From contig CAMSTW010000007.1 in the NCBI GenBank assembly GCA_947063855.1, positions 1-64,000 on the forward strand: a stretch of 64,000 nucleotides of DNA, given 5' to 3'. This DNA comes from an uncultured Dorea sp. (lineage in GTDB: Bacteria > Bacillota > Clostridia > Lachnospirales > Lachnospiraceae). Each line of letters begins with the position of its first letter. The stretch's first letter is position 1. Both the position numbers and the translations under genes were made by a program. Under the pieces are notes generated by a model. It was not told the DNA's origin. It made no database searches and was given only the letters and a program-made list of their open reading frames with translations. Shown here in pieces: positions 26,996-35,403 of the stretch.

Positions 26996-27072
26996 GGCAT
27001 CGAAAAAGCATGCTCACCGATTGCGTCGTTAAAATTCCTAGTCGATGTGCCTACATCGCCGTCGGAGTTTTG

Positions 27073-27222
27073 CCACCTGTACGGTTGTAAACCCATTTCC
27101 AGTGCACAGGAAGTTGGGAGACGTCCTTCCTATAAGCAGACATTAAAGGGCGTTGCCCAGTCTGTGTTAAGAAGGGCGTCTCCCAACTTCCGTCCCTTGA
27201 ACGATATTTCAACCGTACAGGT
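27073..27222. repeat. Nested palindromic repeat, left copy
   Basis: Outer arms: ACCTGTACGGTTG (27075-27087) with CAACCGTACAGGT (27210-27222). Inner arms: GGAAGTTGGGAGACG (27109-27123) with its perfect complement 27177-27191. The centre adds CAGAC/GTCTG and GGGC/GCCC. The first 42 bases (27073-27114) recur inverted at 28619-28660 with two mismatches. It fills most of the 26996-27296 gap, where no gene is visible. Confidence 0.8.
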
Positions 27223-27296
27223 AGAAATTTTGCAGGCAAATACCTCCTTGCGGCTGTACATATCCTGTTATATTGTGCGGTCGGTCTTTCTGACGT

Positions 27297-28379
27297 TTAG
27301 TGCTTTGCAAAAGCCACTTCTCTTTTCAGCCCAGGTTCGGCAGAGGCCTGGCCGTCGCTTGGTATATCTTCGATCCTGCGGTTGCTTAAAGCGCCTGCCT
27401 CCATTGCGTCTGCGAAATTGATCGGATGGTTGCGCATGTGTACCTTCAGCATTTCGAAGAGTCTCAGTGTCGGACGTCTGGATTCCAGAACCCCCGAGAC
27501 GTCGATGTATTTACAGCCGGTCTGTGACGCCAGGGATTTCAGACGCTGGTTGATCCGAAATGCGGCCGGACGGTCGGAGACGATGGGCACGATATAGATA
27601 GAAGCCTGTGTCTTCGTGTGGATCATATAGAGGAGCCACTCATATTTGGAAATAAAATTATCTACATCTACATTTTCATCAAGAATATCTGTGTCCCCCA
27701 TATTCACAAATATCTTTCGCGGGTTCAGGTCATACAGGCATACCTTGAGGTAGCTCTCGATCTGGTCAATGCGCACATCCCGGATACTCCGGTTGTAGAT
27801 TGGTTCTGTGATACGGAATGCCTGTGTAAGTTCCCCTACGGGAAGCGTGGCAAAGGTATTGGAGCCAAAGAGCACGATTCCGCCTGCTTCTGTAATACTG
27901 TTTAATTCGCGATATTTTTCCATCTCATCTTCTCCTTGATCATGAAACGCATGTTTATGTGATGCAGATGTATCTGCCGTGTCTGTAGTATCTGAACTGG
28001 CTGTGGTGTCTGCAGCTTTGGAAATGGTCGTTGTATTTCCTGTGACAGATGTATTGTTTTCAATAGCTGTATGTCCGGCTAATTGCCTGCACAGATTCGC
28101 ATTTGCCGCCTGTGTCTGCCGGTCATAACGGCGGTTGATGAAGTATACAACCACGTTCGCGGATACGACGACCAGATTCAGCAGGTATACGACCAGTACG
28201 TAATTGAATCTGTGGTTATAGAGTTTTGCTGAGATTCCGGCAATATACCCTGTGATGATCAGGAGTATGAACTGGAGACTCATGTTCTTCGCTGATCTTG
28301 CCCTGATGTTCTTGGCAAGGTTCATGGGCCAGGATAATCCAAAGCAGATCAGCATGGTAGACTCGAGTAATTCGGCCAT
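27297..28379 (-). CDS. Membrane-anchored SGNH-hydrolase-like protein
   Basis: 360 residues. The first 85 carry about three membrane helices (STMLICFGLSWPM; LQFILLIITGYIAGI; VLVVYLLNLVVVSANVVVYFI). A Ser/Thr-rich linker (about 95-135) follows, then an SGNH/GDSL-like domain (GGIVLFGSNTFATLPV; KIFVNMGDTDIL; IVPIVSDRP; YIDVSGVL). The block I serine is in GSN, not GDS, and no clear catalytic Asp-x-x-His is visible at the end. Start ATG 28379 follows GAGAGGGA; 28400 is an alternative. It is divergent from a LysR gene and bracketed by inverted repeats. A role in modifying cell-surface carbohydrate or lipid is inference. Confidence 0.65.
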   Translation of the reverse strand: MAELLESTMLICFGLSWPMNLAKNIRARSAKNMSLQFILLIITGYIAGISAKLYNHRFNYVLVVYLLNLVVVSANVVVYFINRRYDRQTQAANANLCRQLAGHTAIENNTSVTGNTTTISKAADTTASSDTTDTADTSASHKHAFHDQGEDEMEKYRELNSITEAGGIVLFGSNTFATLPVGELTQAFRITEPIYNRSIRDVRIDQIESYLKVCLYDLNPRKIFVNMGDTDILDENVDVDNFISKYEWLLYMIHTKTQASIYIVPIVSDRPAAFRINQRLKSLASQTGCKYIDVSGVLESRRPTLRLFEMLKVHMRNHPINFADAMEAGALSNRRIEDIPSDGQASAEPGLKREVAFAKH

Positions 28380-28503
28380 TTTTCTTTCCCTCTCTTTCAT
28401 TCTTGACGCTGCCTGTCGGCAGATATGTGTGTTCGGTATACGGAAAAATATAGATGTAAAATTCACTGTATGCCGTGTTTCATCTTTCACACATAGTTTA
28501 GCA

Positions 28504-28532
28504 TTGACCTATGATTATGTCTAATATATAAT
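28504..28532 (+). promoter_or_regulatory. Promoter of the LysR gene at 28688
   Basis: TTGACC (28504-28509), 17 bases, perfect TATAAT (28527-28532). Transcription would start at the palindrome 28540-28567, and the leader would contain the right copy of the inverted repeat. Confidence 0.7.
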
Positions 28533-28539
28533 ATTTATA

Positions 28540-28567
28540 AAAATCATAATATGAACATTATGATTTT
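28540..28567. repeat. 11-bp palindrome at the LysR transcription start
   Basis: AAAATCATAAT (28540-28550) pairs with ATTATGATTTT (28557-28567) around ATGAAC. Its position just after the -10 of the LysR promoter and between divergent genes fits an operator, possibly for LysR autoregulation. Confidence 0.6.
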
Positions 28568-28618
28568 GCCAACTAAGTCTCGCAGACATTGAAAATGGTT
28601 ACAGAAGGGCATCTGAAA

Positions 28619-28660
28619 ACTTCCTGTGCACTGGAACTGGATTTACAACCGTACAGGTGG
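28619..28660. repeat. Inverted partner of the 27073 repeat
   Basis: 42 bases that are the reverse complement of 27073-27114 with two mismatches. The preceding bases (about 28585-28618) show weaker likeness to the next part of the left copy. It lies in the leader of the LysR gene. Confidence 0.8.
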
Positions 28661-28687
28661 AAAAATTGTATTAAAAAGGAGAAGAAC

Positions 28688-29563
28688 ATGGAATTGATGC
28701 AGATACGCTATTTCTTAGAAGCTGCAAGGACAAAGCACATGACGAACAGTGCGAAGAACCTGCATATCACCCAGCCTGCGCTGACCCAGGCGATCCGCCG
28801 TCTGGAAATTGACCTGGGCGTACCGTTGTTTGCGGCAAAGGGGCGTAATATCGTGTTGACAGAATATGGAAAATACCTGCAGAAGAAGCTGGCTCCACTG
28901 ATGGAGCAGATCGACGCGATCCCGGAGCAGCTTAAGATGATGGTGGCGCTGGAAGGGGAGACCATACACATGAATGTACTGGCGGCGTCTGGCCTGGTGA
29001 TGGAGGCAATCATTGAGTACAAGAAGGAGCATGAGGATATTAATTTCCAATTGCAGCAGAATTCGGAGAGTGAGCTCTACGATATCGCGGTAACTACCAA
29101 GCTGTTCTACCAGGGTGCGGATGAGGAGAACAGCTTCGCGTGTGCAGAGGAGATCTATCTGGCGGTGCCGGGAAACGGCAGATATCGTGGCAGAACGTCG
29201 GTATGCCTGTCAGAGGTGGCAGAGGAGGAATTCGTAAGTCTCCTTGGTTCACGGGAGTTCCGTTATATCTGCGACCGGTTCTGCCAGCATGCGGGCTTCA
29301 CGCCCAAGATTATCTTCGAGAGCGACAATCCGTCCGCCGTGAAGAATATGATTGCGGCGAATATGGGGATCGGGTTCTGGCCTGAATTCACGTGGGGAAG
29401 TATTGAGAACGAGCAGGTAAAGCTTCTGAAGATCGAAGAACCAGTCTGCCAGAGGGATATCATCATTAATTATAACCGGAACAAGATGGACAGCCATAAT
29501 GTGATAGAATTCTACGAGTTTCTGACCGTCTTTTTTTCAGCAAGAAAAAAGAAAGGCTGGTGA
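28688..29563 (+). CDS. LysR family transcriptional regulator
   Basis: 291 residues. Residues 1-60 are the LysR winged helix-turn-helix (LMQIRYFLEAARTKHMTNSA, LHITQPALTQAIRRLE). The rest is the type 2 periplasmic-binding-like effector domain. ATG 28688 follows AAAAAGGAGAAG; the in-frame codon at 28589 is inside the repeat. Divergent to the SGNH-like gene, which it may control. The effector is unknown. It is separated by 78 bases from a convergent second LysR gene. Confidence 0.9.
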   Translation: MELMQIRYFLEAARTKHMTNSAKNLHITQPALTQAIRRLEIDLGVPLFAAKGRNIVLTEYGKYLQKKLAPLMEQIDAIPEQLKMMVALEGETIHMNVLAASGLVMEAIIEYKKEHEDINFQLQQNSESELYDIAVTTKLFYQGADEENSFACAEEIYLAVPGNGRYRGRTSVCLSEVAEEEFVSLLGSREFRYICDRFCQHAGFTPKIIFESDNPSAVKNMIAANMGIGFWPEFTWGSIENEQVKLLKIEEPVCQRDIIINYNRNKMDSHNVIEFYEFLTVFFSARKKKGW

Positions 29564-29641
29564 GTCAGGTAATCAGGCCAGAGGCAGACTATCCGCAGAT
29601 AAATGTCCGCATCTGGAAGAAGCTGAAGGATGCGGGCATAT

Positions 29642-30559
29642 TTACCGGTTGCATTTCTCAAAATCAAAAGTTTTACTGTTCAGAAAATCTACAAAGTCCT
29701 TTCCTGCCCGGTTCAGTCTTTTCTTTGGGCTGTATACAACCTTTATGGTGCGCACAGGTGAATCAGGCAGTTCATATGTAAGAATCTCTGCGGATTTTAT
29801 GGCACACTTTAGGGATATCTTCGAGAGGAAGGAGATGCCAAAGCCATCAATCACAGCCGTTTTTGCCAGCTGTTCTGAATTCATCTCACCGACAATATTC
29901 AGAGAATCTTTCTGAAGTCCCAACTGTTCAAGGTAATCACAGATCAGGGAGTCTAACGATTGATTCCAGATAATTCTTTCTTTTTCCAATAATTCGTAGA
30001 TAGTAGGTTTCTTCTTTAGAAGGCACTGGTAACGCGGGGTACTGGGGAGCCCTATGATGATAGAATCACCATAGATTGGAAGAATTTTCCAGGACTTGGC
30101 GGCAGACATGTGCGACACAAATCCCAGATCTATCTTTTGCTGATCCAACAGATTCAGCACGTCGAAATCACTGCCTTCTTTTAGAAGAAAATGGATAGAC
30201 GGATGGCTTTTTTTATAGAAATTCATCACATCCATGAGCATATAGTGGGCAGGGATAGCATGAGCGCCGATTGCAATAGTATTCGGATCGCTTTTATGAA
30301 GAGGAAGATCCTGCAGTGTATAGCAATTAGCCAGAATCTCCTTTGCTTTCTCATAGAAAACCAGACCGTCTTCTGTCAATTCTATTTTCTTTTTGTTGGA
30401 TCTGTCCAGAAGCTCTGTCTGAAGCGTTTCTTCCAGGAGGGCGATGTTAGAGCTGATTGCCGGCTGGGAGAAGGACAGCAGGTCGGCTGTCTTGGTGAAG
30501 CTTTTTGTCTCAACTATTGTAGTAAAGAATTCGAGTTGTTTTAGTGTAATGGATAACAT
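29642..30559 (-). CDS. LysR family regulator next to the rhodanese operon
   Basis: 305 residues, N-terminal LysR helix-turn-helix (LKQLEFFTTIVETKSFTKTA, FSQPAISSNIALLEE) and an effector domain with YMLMDVMNFYKKSHPSIHF. The layout is like CysL/CbbR/YtlI-type regulators. It is divergent from the rhodanese / Fe-S / ABC operon starting at 30824, the classical LysR arrangement, so it likely activates that operon in response to a sulfur or sugar-like compound. The 30560-30823 gap is A/T-rich; no strong sigma-A promoter is visible toward the operon, as expected for an activated promoter. Confidence 0.88.
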   Translation of the reverse strand: MLSITLKQLEFFTTIVETKSFTKTADLLSFSQPAISSNIALLEETLQTELLDRSNKKKIELTEDGLVFYEKAKEILANCYTLQDLPLHKSDPNTIAIGAHAIPAHYMLMDVMNFYKKSHPSIHFLLKEGSDFDVLNLLDQQKIDLGFVSHMSAAKSWKILPIYGDSIIIGLPSTPRYQCLLKKKPTIYELLEKERIIWNQSLDSLICDYLEQLGLQKDSLNIVGEMNSEQLAKTAVIDGFGISFLSKISLKCAIKSAEILTYELPDSPVRTIKVVYSPKKRLNRAGKDFVDFLNSKTFDFEKCNR

Positions 30560-30823
30560 TCATACATTCCTCCGAATCAATAGTATTTTAACAGTTTATC
30601 ACAGTTTTAACATGTTTGGTGATAGGAAAATGTAATAATTGCATTTCACCCATAGAATGATTGAATATATAAGATTGTTCATGGCAGGTTATTATTTGCT
30701 GTGCTTATAACAGAAAGAAAAATCAATTGAATAAAGCCATATTCAAGATTGAATAAGAGGTATTTCTATAATAGCATGATGATAACGGGATTAAGATGGA
30801 GGCTGGACGGGGCAGGAGAATAT

Positions 30824-32143
30824 ATGAGACTGATTATAGAAGCAACAAAGGAAATGATATATTGCGCACAGAAGAGTGATGAATGGTGTATCGTAGATGC
30901 AAGAAGTTCGGATGCGTATATTGGATGGAGAAGAGAAGGGGAGATTGGGGGACATATCCCCTATGCGAAGCTTTTTGCCGCGGAATGGCTGAGTCCGCAA
31001 TGGAGAAGAAGCAGGGAAGATTATGAGGCGTTGCTGAAGCTTGAACTTGATTCTCAGTCGATAATTCCCGGGAAAAATATCATTGTATATGCAGAGGATG
31101 AAGCGGATGCGGAAAATGTATGCGATTATCTTCAATCAAAAGGAATTACAAAATTGTTCTATTATAATCTGAGAGATTGGGACGGGGATCTGTTTAAGTA
31201 TCCGAATTATAGACTGATGGCGCCGCTGTGGCTGGTGAAGGATATGCTGGACGGAAGAGTTCGGGATGTATTTCCCATCCATGATCTGAAAATTTTTGAG
31301 ATATCCTGGAAGGAGCCGTCAAAGACATATTTGGATGCGCATATTCCGGGGGCGGTTCATATTGACAGTAATGAATTTGAACTTGCGCCGCTGTGGACAA
31401 TGTTTAGTGACGCGGCTCTGGCAAAGTTTGCCAGGAGAAACGGCATCACAAGGGAGACCACAGTTGTGACTTACAGCAGTAGTTCCGGTGATTTTTCGGC
31501 GGCAGCCAAACTGGCCGTCGTGTTAAGATACATGGGTATTGAGAACGTCATGTGTATGAACGGGACTCTTGAGGGATGGCTTATGAATGGTTATCCTACG
31601 GAGAAAGGGCAGGTGGAGAAGAAGCCCTGTAAGGACAAGGTAGAATATAGCTTTGAGAGAAGACATATTTATCGTATGAAGAGAATAAAAGAATTTTTAG
31701 ATAATCCTGAAAGAGGGACGGTAGTGGATATCCGTAACTGGAAAGAGTACACAGGTGAAGACAGCGGGTATGAATATATAGATAAGGCCGGAAGAATCCC
31801 AGGAACGAAGTGGTGCTATTATCCAAGGATGTATGTTGCGCCTGCGAATCAGATAGGGAATCTGGACGTCATGCTGAATATGTGGGAGGCGGCGGGAATC
31901 GACCTGAAAAAGCCGGTAGCCTTCTTCTGTGGAAGTGCGTCGTGGGGGGCAAGTGTTTTGAAAACCTTTGCGGATGTGGCAGGCCTTACGGATGTGGCAA
32001 TCTACGATGGCGGATGGTGCGAGTGGTGCGCATATCCCGAGAATCCGGTTGAGACAGGAGTTCCTGAGGAGCTTAAGGCTTATGATCCGGAGCAATTCTC
32101 AGTTTTGCAGCTGTCTGGCGAAGGAGGATGTCATGTGATGTAA
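30824..32143 (+). CDS. Three-domain rhodanese-family sulfurtransferase
   Basis: 439 residues with three tandem rhodanese-like domains (about 1-125, 140-265, 280-425). Only the third has an active-site cysteine, Cys369 in AFFCGSASWGAS; its end, DGGWCEWCAYP, is the usual WxxW-like closure. In domain 2 the loop reads YSSSSGD, with serine near 218 replacing Cys, and in domain 1 it reads YAEDEAD. Rhodaneses move sulfane sulfur from thiosulfate or persulfides to acceptors. ATG 30824 follows AGGAG; the upstream TTG 30749 has no site. It heads an operon with an Fe-S protein and an ABC importer, and this context is unusual. Confidence 0.88.
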   Translation: MRLIIEATKEMIYCAQKSDEWCIVDARSSDAYIGWRREGEIGGHIPYAKLFAAEWLSPQWRRSREDYEALLKLELDSQSIIPGKNIIVYAEDEADAENVCDYLQSKGITKLFYYNLRDWDGDLFKYPNYRLMAPLWLVKDMLDGRVRDVFPIHDLKIFEISWKEPSKTYLDAHIPGAVHIDSNEFELAPLWTMFSDAALAKFARRNGITRETTVVTYSSSSGDFSAAAKLAVVLRYMGIENVMCMNGTLEGWLMNGYPTEKGQVEKKPCKDKVEYSFERRHIYRMKRIKEFLDNPERGTVVDIRNWKEYTGEDSGYEYIDKAGRIPGTKWCYYPRMYVAPANQIGNLDVMLNMWEAAGIDLKKPVAFFCGSASWGASVLKTFADVAGLTDVAIYDGGWCEWCAYPENPVETGVPEELKAYDPEQFSVLQLSGEGGCHVM

Positions 32144-32201
32144 CAGGTATTATATGTTGTAAGGCGTATGATATAGAATTTTATTAAGAAGGAAGGAGTC
32201 T

Positions 32202-33146
32202 ATGGAAGAGATTGAGGTATTGTATTCTAAGACCGGCACGCCCCGGTCCTTGTGGGGGCACATAGACCATCTGTATACAGATGAAGACAAACGTCTGATT
32301 CTGGAATCAGACGAAGACGGTTATATAGATTGCAGCAGATACGAGAAGAAGAAGCTTTTGATGTTTTACCGCAGAGGGATCCTGAATAAGGAGATTACTG
32401 AGGTCCGGATAAGATACAGGATTGCAGATTTTTCGGTCAGATGTGAGTCCATGATACAGTGCGAAAAGGAATTGTGGGATCAGATTCCAAAAGAAAGCCT
32501 GAAAGCAGTCGCGGCAGTGAGGATGGATCCAGAGAACTGGCTGAAGGACAGGATTGAGGCTGCGAAAAACGGTGAGAAGCCGGGCGAGTCTGTCGTTCCG
32601 GTAGAAGAAGTTCTAAGCTGGCTTGAAAGGGCGGGAGGACCGTTTGCGGCAGGACAGTGTAATTGTCAGGCGTATCTTGGGAACTGTACGGTTGATAAAT
32701 CTGATGTATGTATTCATCTGGTGCGGGGAAGCCGGCCGAATTCTTCGGTGGATCGGGGAAATAGCCGGTTGATTTCCAGAGAAGAAGCGGCACTGATTGT
32801 AAAACGTGCGGATCAGGACGGCCTGATTCACAGTCTCTCGGAATATGGGCTGTGCAATTGCTGCAGCTGTTGTTGTTACAATTTTTATAATCGAGAAAAA
32901 TATGAAATAAAAGATACGATTCTGCTTGCACCTTATCGTGCAACTGTCAGGAACGAGACCTGCACAGGCTGCAGGGTGTGTCAGGCAAGATGCCGGTTTG
33001 ACGCGCTGATTTTTTATGAGGGAAAGATGCATGTGGATACGGGCAGATGCTGGGGCTGTGGAATATGCAGAACAGCGTGTAAAAGAAACGCAATTACAAT
33101 GCTGCGGTTAACAACAGGACAGAAGGATGAAGTGCAGTTACAATGA
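32202..33146 (+). CDS. Cysteine-rich 2x[4Fe-4S] ferredoxin-like protein
   Basis: 314 residues. The C-terminus has two [4Fe-4S] motifs, Cys254-x2-Cys257-x2-Cys260-x3-Cys264 and Cys283-x2-Cys286-x2-Cys289-x3-Cys293. Earlier cysteines cluster in CNCQAYLGNC (153-162) and CNCCSCCC (218-225). That is enough for another cluster or metal site, as in some 4Fe-4S proteins of sulfur and corrinoid metabolism. No membrane helix or signal is seen, so it is cytoplasmic. It sits 58 bases after the rhodanese gene and its stop overlaps the region before the importer lipoprotein. An electron-transfer role in sulfur reduction is inference. Confidence 0.82.
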   Translation: MEEIEVLYSKTGTPRSLWGHIDHLYTDEDKRLILESDEDGYIDCSRYEKKKLLMFYRRGILNKEITEVRIRYRIADFSVRCESMIQCEKELWDQIPKESLKAVAAVRMDPENWLKDRIEAAKNGEKPGESVVPVEEVLSWLERAGGPFAAGQCNCQAYLGNCTVDKSDVCIHLVRGSRPNSSVDRGNSRLISREEAALIVKRADQDGLIHSLSEYGLCNCCSCCCYNFYNREKYEIKDTILLAPYRATVRNETCTGCRVCQARCRFDALIFYEGKMHVDTGRCWGCGICRTACKRNAITMLRLTTGQKDEVQLQ

Positions 33147-33172
33147 TTCAGTTATCAGAGGAGGAAGAAAAG

Positions 33173-34462
33173 ATGTACAAAAAGTTATTAAGTGTAGTTC
33201 TGGTTATGATTCTGGCAGGCTCTTTGTCAGCCTGCGGAGACGGTCAGAAGAAGGAAGATAAGGAAACGGCAGGCAGTGAAGGAGAGAAAGAGACTATTAC
33301 ATTATGGGCCAATAAAAATGAGGGTGCATATGATGATTTAATCAAAGAATTTGAAGACAAATTTCCACAGTATAAGGTTGAATTGACAGAGTGGTCTTAT
33401 GGAGATTTCTCTGACAAGGTTATGACGTCTCTTATGCCGGATTCCGAAGGGGCGGATGTCTATTATCTGTGGAATGACTGGATAAAGGAAGCCATCACGT
33501 CCGGTGCGGTATCGGAGATACCAGAAGAGCTTGCGGCAGAAGTAGAGGAGGATTTCCTGCCTGCAGCAAAGGAAGGCTATAAAAAGGGCGATACTTATTA
33601 TGGAGTACCGATAGAGTCTAACTGCGAGTATGGCGGAATGGTTGTAAATAAAAAGTTGTTTGAAGATAATAATCTGAAGTATCCGGTCACGTGGGAGGAA
33701 TTAAGAGCAATCTCCAAGCAGGTGGCGGTCAAAGAGGGTGAGGTTATGAAGATGAGAGGCTTTGACTGTATCGACTGGGATGCGCTTCTGAATAATTATC
33801 TTGCAATGATTCTTCAGCAGGGCGGCGAATACATAATGGAAGACGGAAGTGTTGATTTTGCCACGGAAGAAGGAATCAAAGCCTTTGACGAGATTAAATC
33901 CATGATTATGGATGGGGAGAATTCCCTTGAATCTGTGACGGACTGGAACAGTACCTATCATATGGTGTATGAAGGAACCGGTTATATGGGATCTGTAGGT
34001 ACTTGGGCGCTTGCGTCCGCAGCCGAAGTCGGCAAGACTGTGGGCGTGGATGTAGAATATATACCTACTCCTCTTTATGGAGATGAACTGCGGTATGCTG
34101 CCGAAAGCGGATGGGGACTGATTGTTCCGGAAAAGTGTGAGAAGAAAGAAGCAGCATGGGAGTTTGTGAAATTCTGGACGGAAAAAGAGAATCTGCAGAA
34201 ATATAATGAGGAGCAGTCGCAGCTTCCGGCAAGGAAATCAATCTGTGAGGACGCCGGATTCCGGGAAAGCTGTAAAGATTATGAGTTTGTTTTGGATATT
34301 CTGCCGAAGGGAGAATACATTGGCTATTATGATACAACAGCAATGAGATATGCGGTTATCAATGCGATGATTGCCGTCTGCACGACAGATGACTACGCGT
34401 CGACGAAAGAGGCGTGTGAAGCAATGTCAAAAGAAGTGTCAGATACCTATTTCGGACAATAA
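33173..34462 (+). CDS. ABC importer substrate-binding lipoprotein (family 1, sugar-type)
   Basis: 429 residues. Signal peptide MYKKLLSVVLVMILAGSLSA with lipobox LSAC (Cys21), then a charged linker and a MalE-like binding fold (ETITLWANKNEGAYDDLIKEF..., later EGTGYMGSVGTWALASAAEVG). ATG 33173 follows AGAGGAGG; the upstream ATG at 33143 overlaps the Fe-S gene. It partners two CUT1-type permeases immediately downstream. The ligand cannot be read from sequence; the rhodanese and Fe-S neighbours raise the possibility of a sulfur-containing sugar or sulfonate. Confidence 0.9.
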   Translation: MYKKLLSVVLVMILAGSLSACGDGQKKEDKETAGSEGEKETITLWANKNEGAYDDLIKEFEDKFPQYKVELTEWSYGDFSDKVMTSLMPDSEGADVYYLWNDWIKEAITSGAVSEIPEELAAEVEEDFLPAAKEGYKKGDTYYGVPIESNCEYGGMVVNKKLFEDNNLKYPVTWEELRAISKQVAVKEGEVMKMRGFDCIDWDALLNNYLAMILQQGGEYIMEDGSVDFATEEGIKAFDEIKSMIMDGENSLESVTDWNSTYHMVYEGTGYMGSVGTWALASAAEVGKTVGVDVEYIPTPLYGDELRYAAESGWGLIVPEKCEKKEAAWEFVKFWTEKENLQKYNEEQSQLPARKSICEDAGFRESCKDYEFVLDILPKGEYIGYYDTTAMRYAVINAMIAVCTTDDYASTKEACEAMSKEVSDTYFGQ

Positions 34463-34476
34463 TATGCAGACAGCCG

Positions 34477-34504
34477 GGAGATCTCCAAAGAGATGGAGGT
34501 CTCC
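34477..34504 (+). terminator. Intra-operon hairpin between binding protein and permease
   Basis: GGAGATCTCC (34477-34486) pairs with GGAGGTCTCC (34495-34504) with one G-U and is followed by TTT. Such stems after binding-protein genes usually lower expression of the permeases relative to the lipoprotein. Confidence 0.6.
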
Positions 34505-34521
34505 TTTGCTAAAGGAGAATT

Positions 34522-35403
34522 ATGAAAAGCAGTAAATTTGTGTTGGGGGTATTAGTTCCCGGGATGGGACTGATTTTATTATTCTGCATCATACCGCTGA
34601 TTTATGGTCTGGGTATATCATTCTGCGATTACAGTGTATACCGGACAAGTCAGGAATTTGCAGGGTTGAAGAATTATATGAAGCTGCTTGAAAATGCGGA
34701 ACTCGTAAAGAAGATAGTCGGAAATACGTTCAAATATTCGATTGTTACGGTTTTGGGCAATTTCATACTGTCTCTGACGATTGCCCAGATGATTGTGAGA
34801 ATGCAAAGCAATGCATTGAAGACAATTTTCCGGGTAATATTTTTCCTACCGTGTATTGCACCTACAGTAGGAACGGCGATGATCTGGAAGACAGGTCTGC
34901 TGTCGACAAACGGAGGTGTTTTTAACAATATTCTGGAATACTTTGGAGTGGCGGTACAGAACTGGCTTGGCAGTACCACTCTCCTGATGAATGTGATTAT
35001 CCTGTTTACCCTGTGGATGGATATTGGGTTTAATATCGTCATTTTCAGCGCGGCCCTTGAGAATATTCCACAGGAGCTTGTGGAGGCATCTAAGGTAGAC
35101 GGCGCCGGGGCGTGGTATCAGTTTTTTAAGATCAGGCTTCCGCTTATGGGGAGAACTTTTTCGTTTGTTTGTGTAACGACGATGCTTTCCTATTTTCAGG
35201 CATTTACGCAATTTAAGATTCTTTCTAAGACGGGAGGAGCCAATTATTCTGCGACAGTTCTTCCGTACTACATCTATATGGAAAGCTTCAAGAATAATAA
35301 TATGGGATATGCTTCGGCTATCGCAATGGTTTCGTTTGTTCTGATTATGATCATCACATTGATCCAGTTGTATTTGCTGCGGATAGATTGGAGTTATGAA
35401 TGA
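34522..35403 (+). CDS. ABC importer permease (MalF/UgpA-like)
   Basis: 293 residues, six predicted membrane helices and the cytoplasmic EAA loop EASKVDGAGAWYQFFKIRLP, where the ATPase docks. ATG 34522 follows AAAGGAG. Its stop overlaps the next permease by four bases (ATGA), so the two are translationally coupled. No ATPase subunit is encoded nearby; in Firmicutes a shared MsmK-type ATPase elsewhere commonly serves such importers. Confidence 0.93.
   Translation: MKSSKFVLGVLVPGMGLILLFCIIPLIYGLGISFCDYSVYRTSQEFAGLKNYMKLLENAELVKKIVGNTFKYSIVTVLGNFILSLTIAQMIVRMQSNALKTIFRVIFFLPCIAPTVGTAMIWKTGLLSTNGGVFNNILEYFGVAVQNWLGSTTLLMNVIILFTLWMDIGFNIVIFSAALENIPQELVEASKVDGAGAWYQFFKIRLPLMGRTFSFVCVTTMLSYFQAFTQFKILSKTGGANYSATVLPYYIYMESFKNNNMGYASAIAMVSFVLIMIITLIQLYLLRIDWSYE

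Noticed and set aside
29560-29643. Short frame RPEADYPQINVRIWKKLKDAG after the LysR gene
   Set aside because: It looks protein-like but is too short, with no family match I can support.
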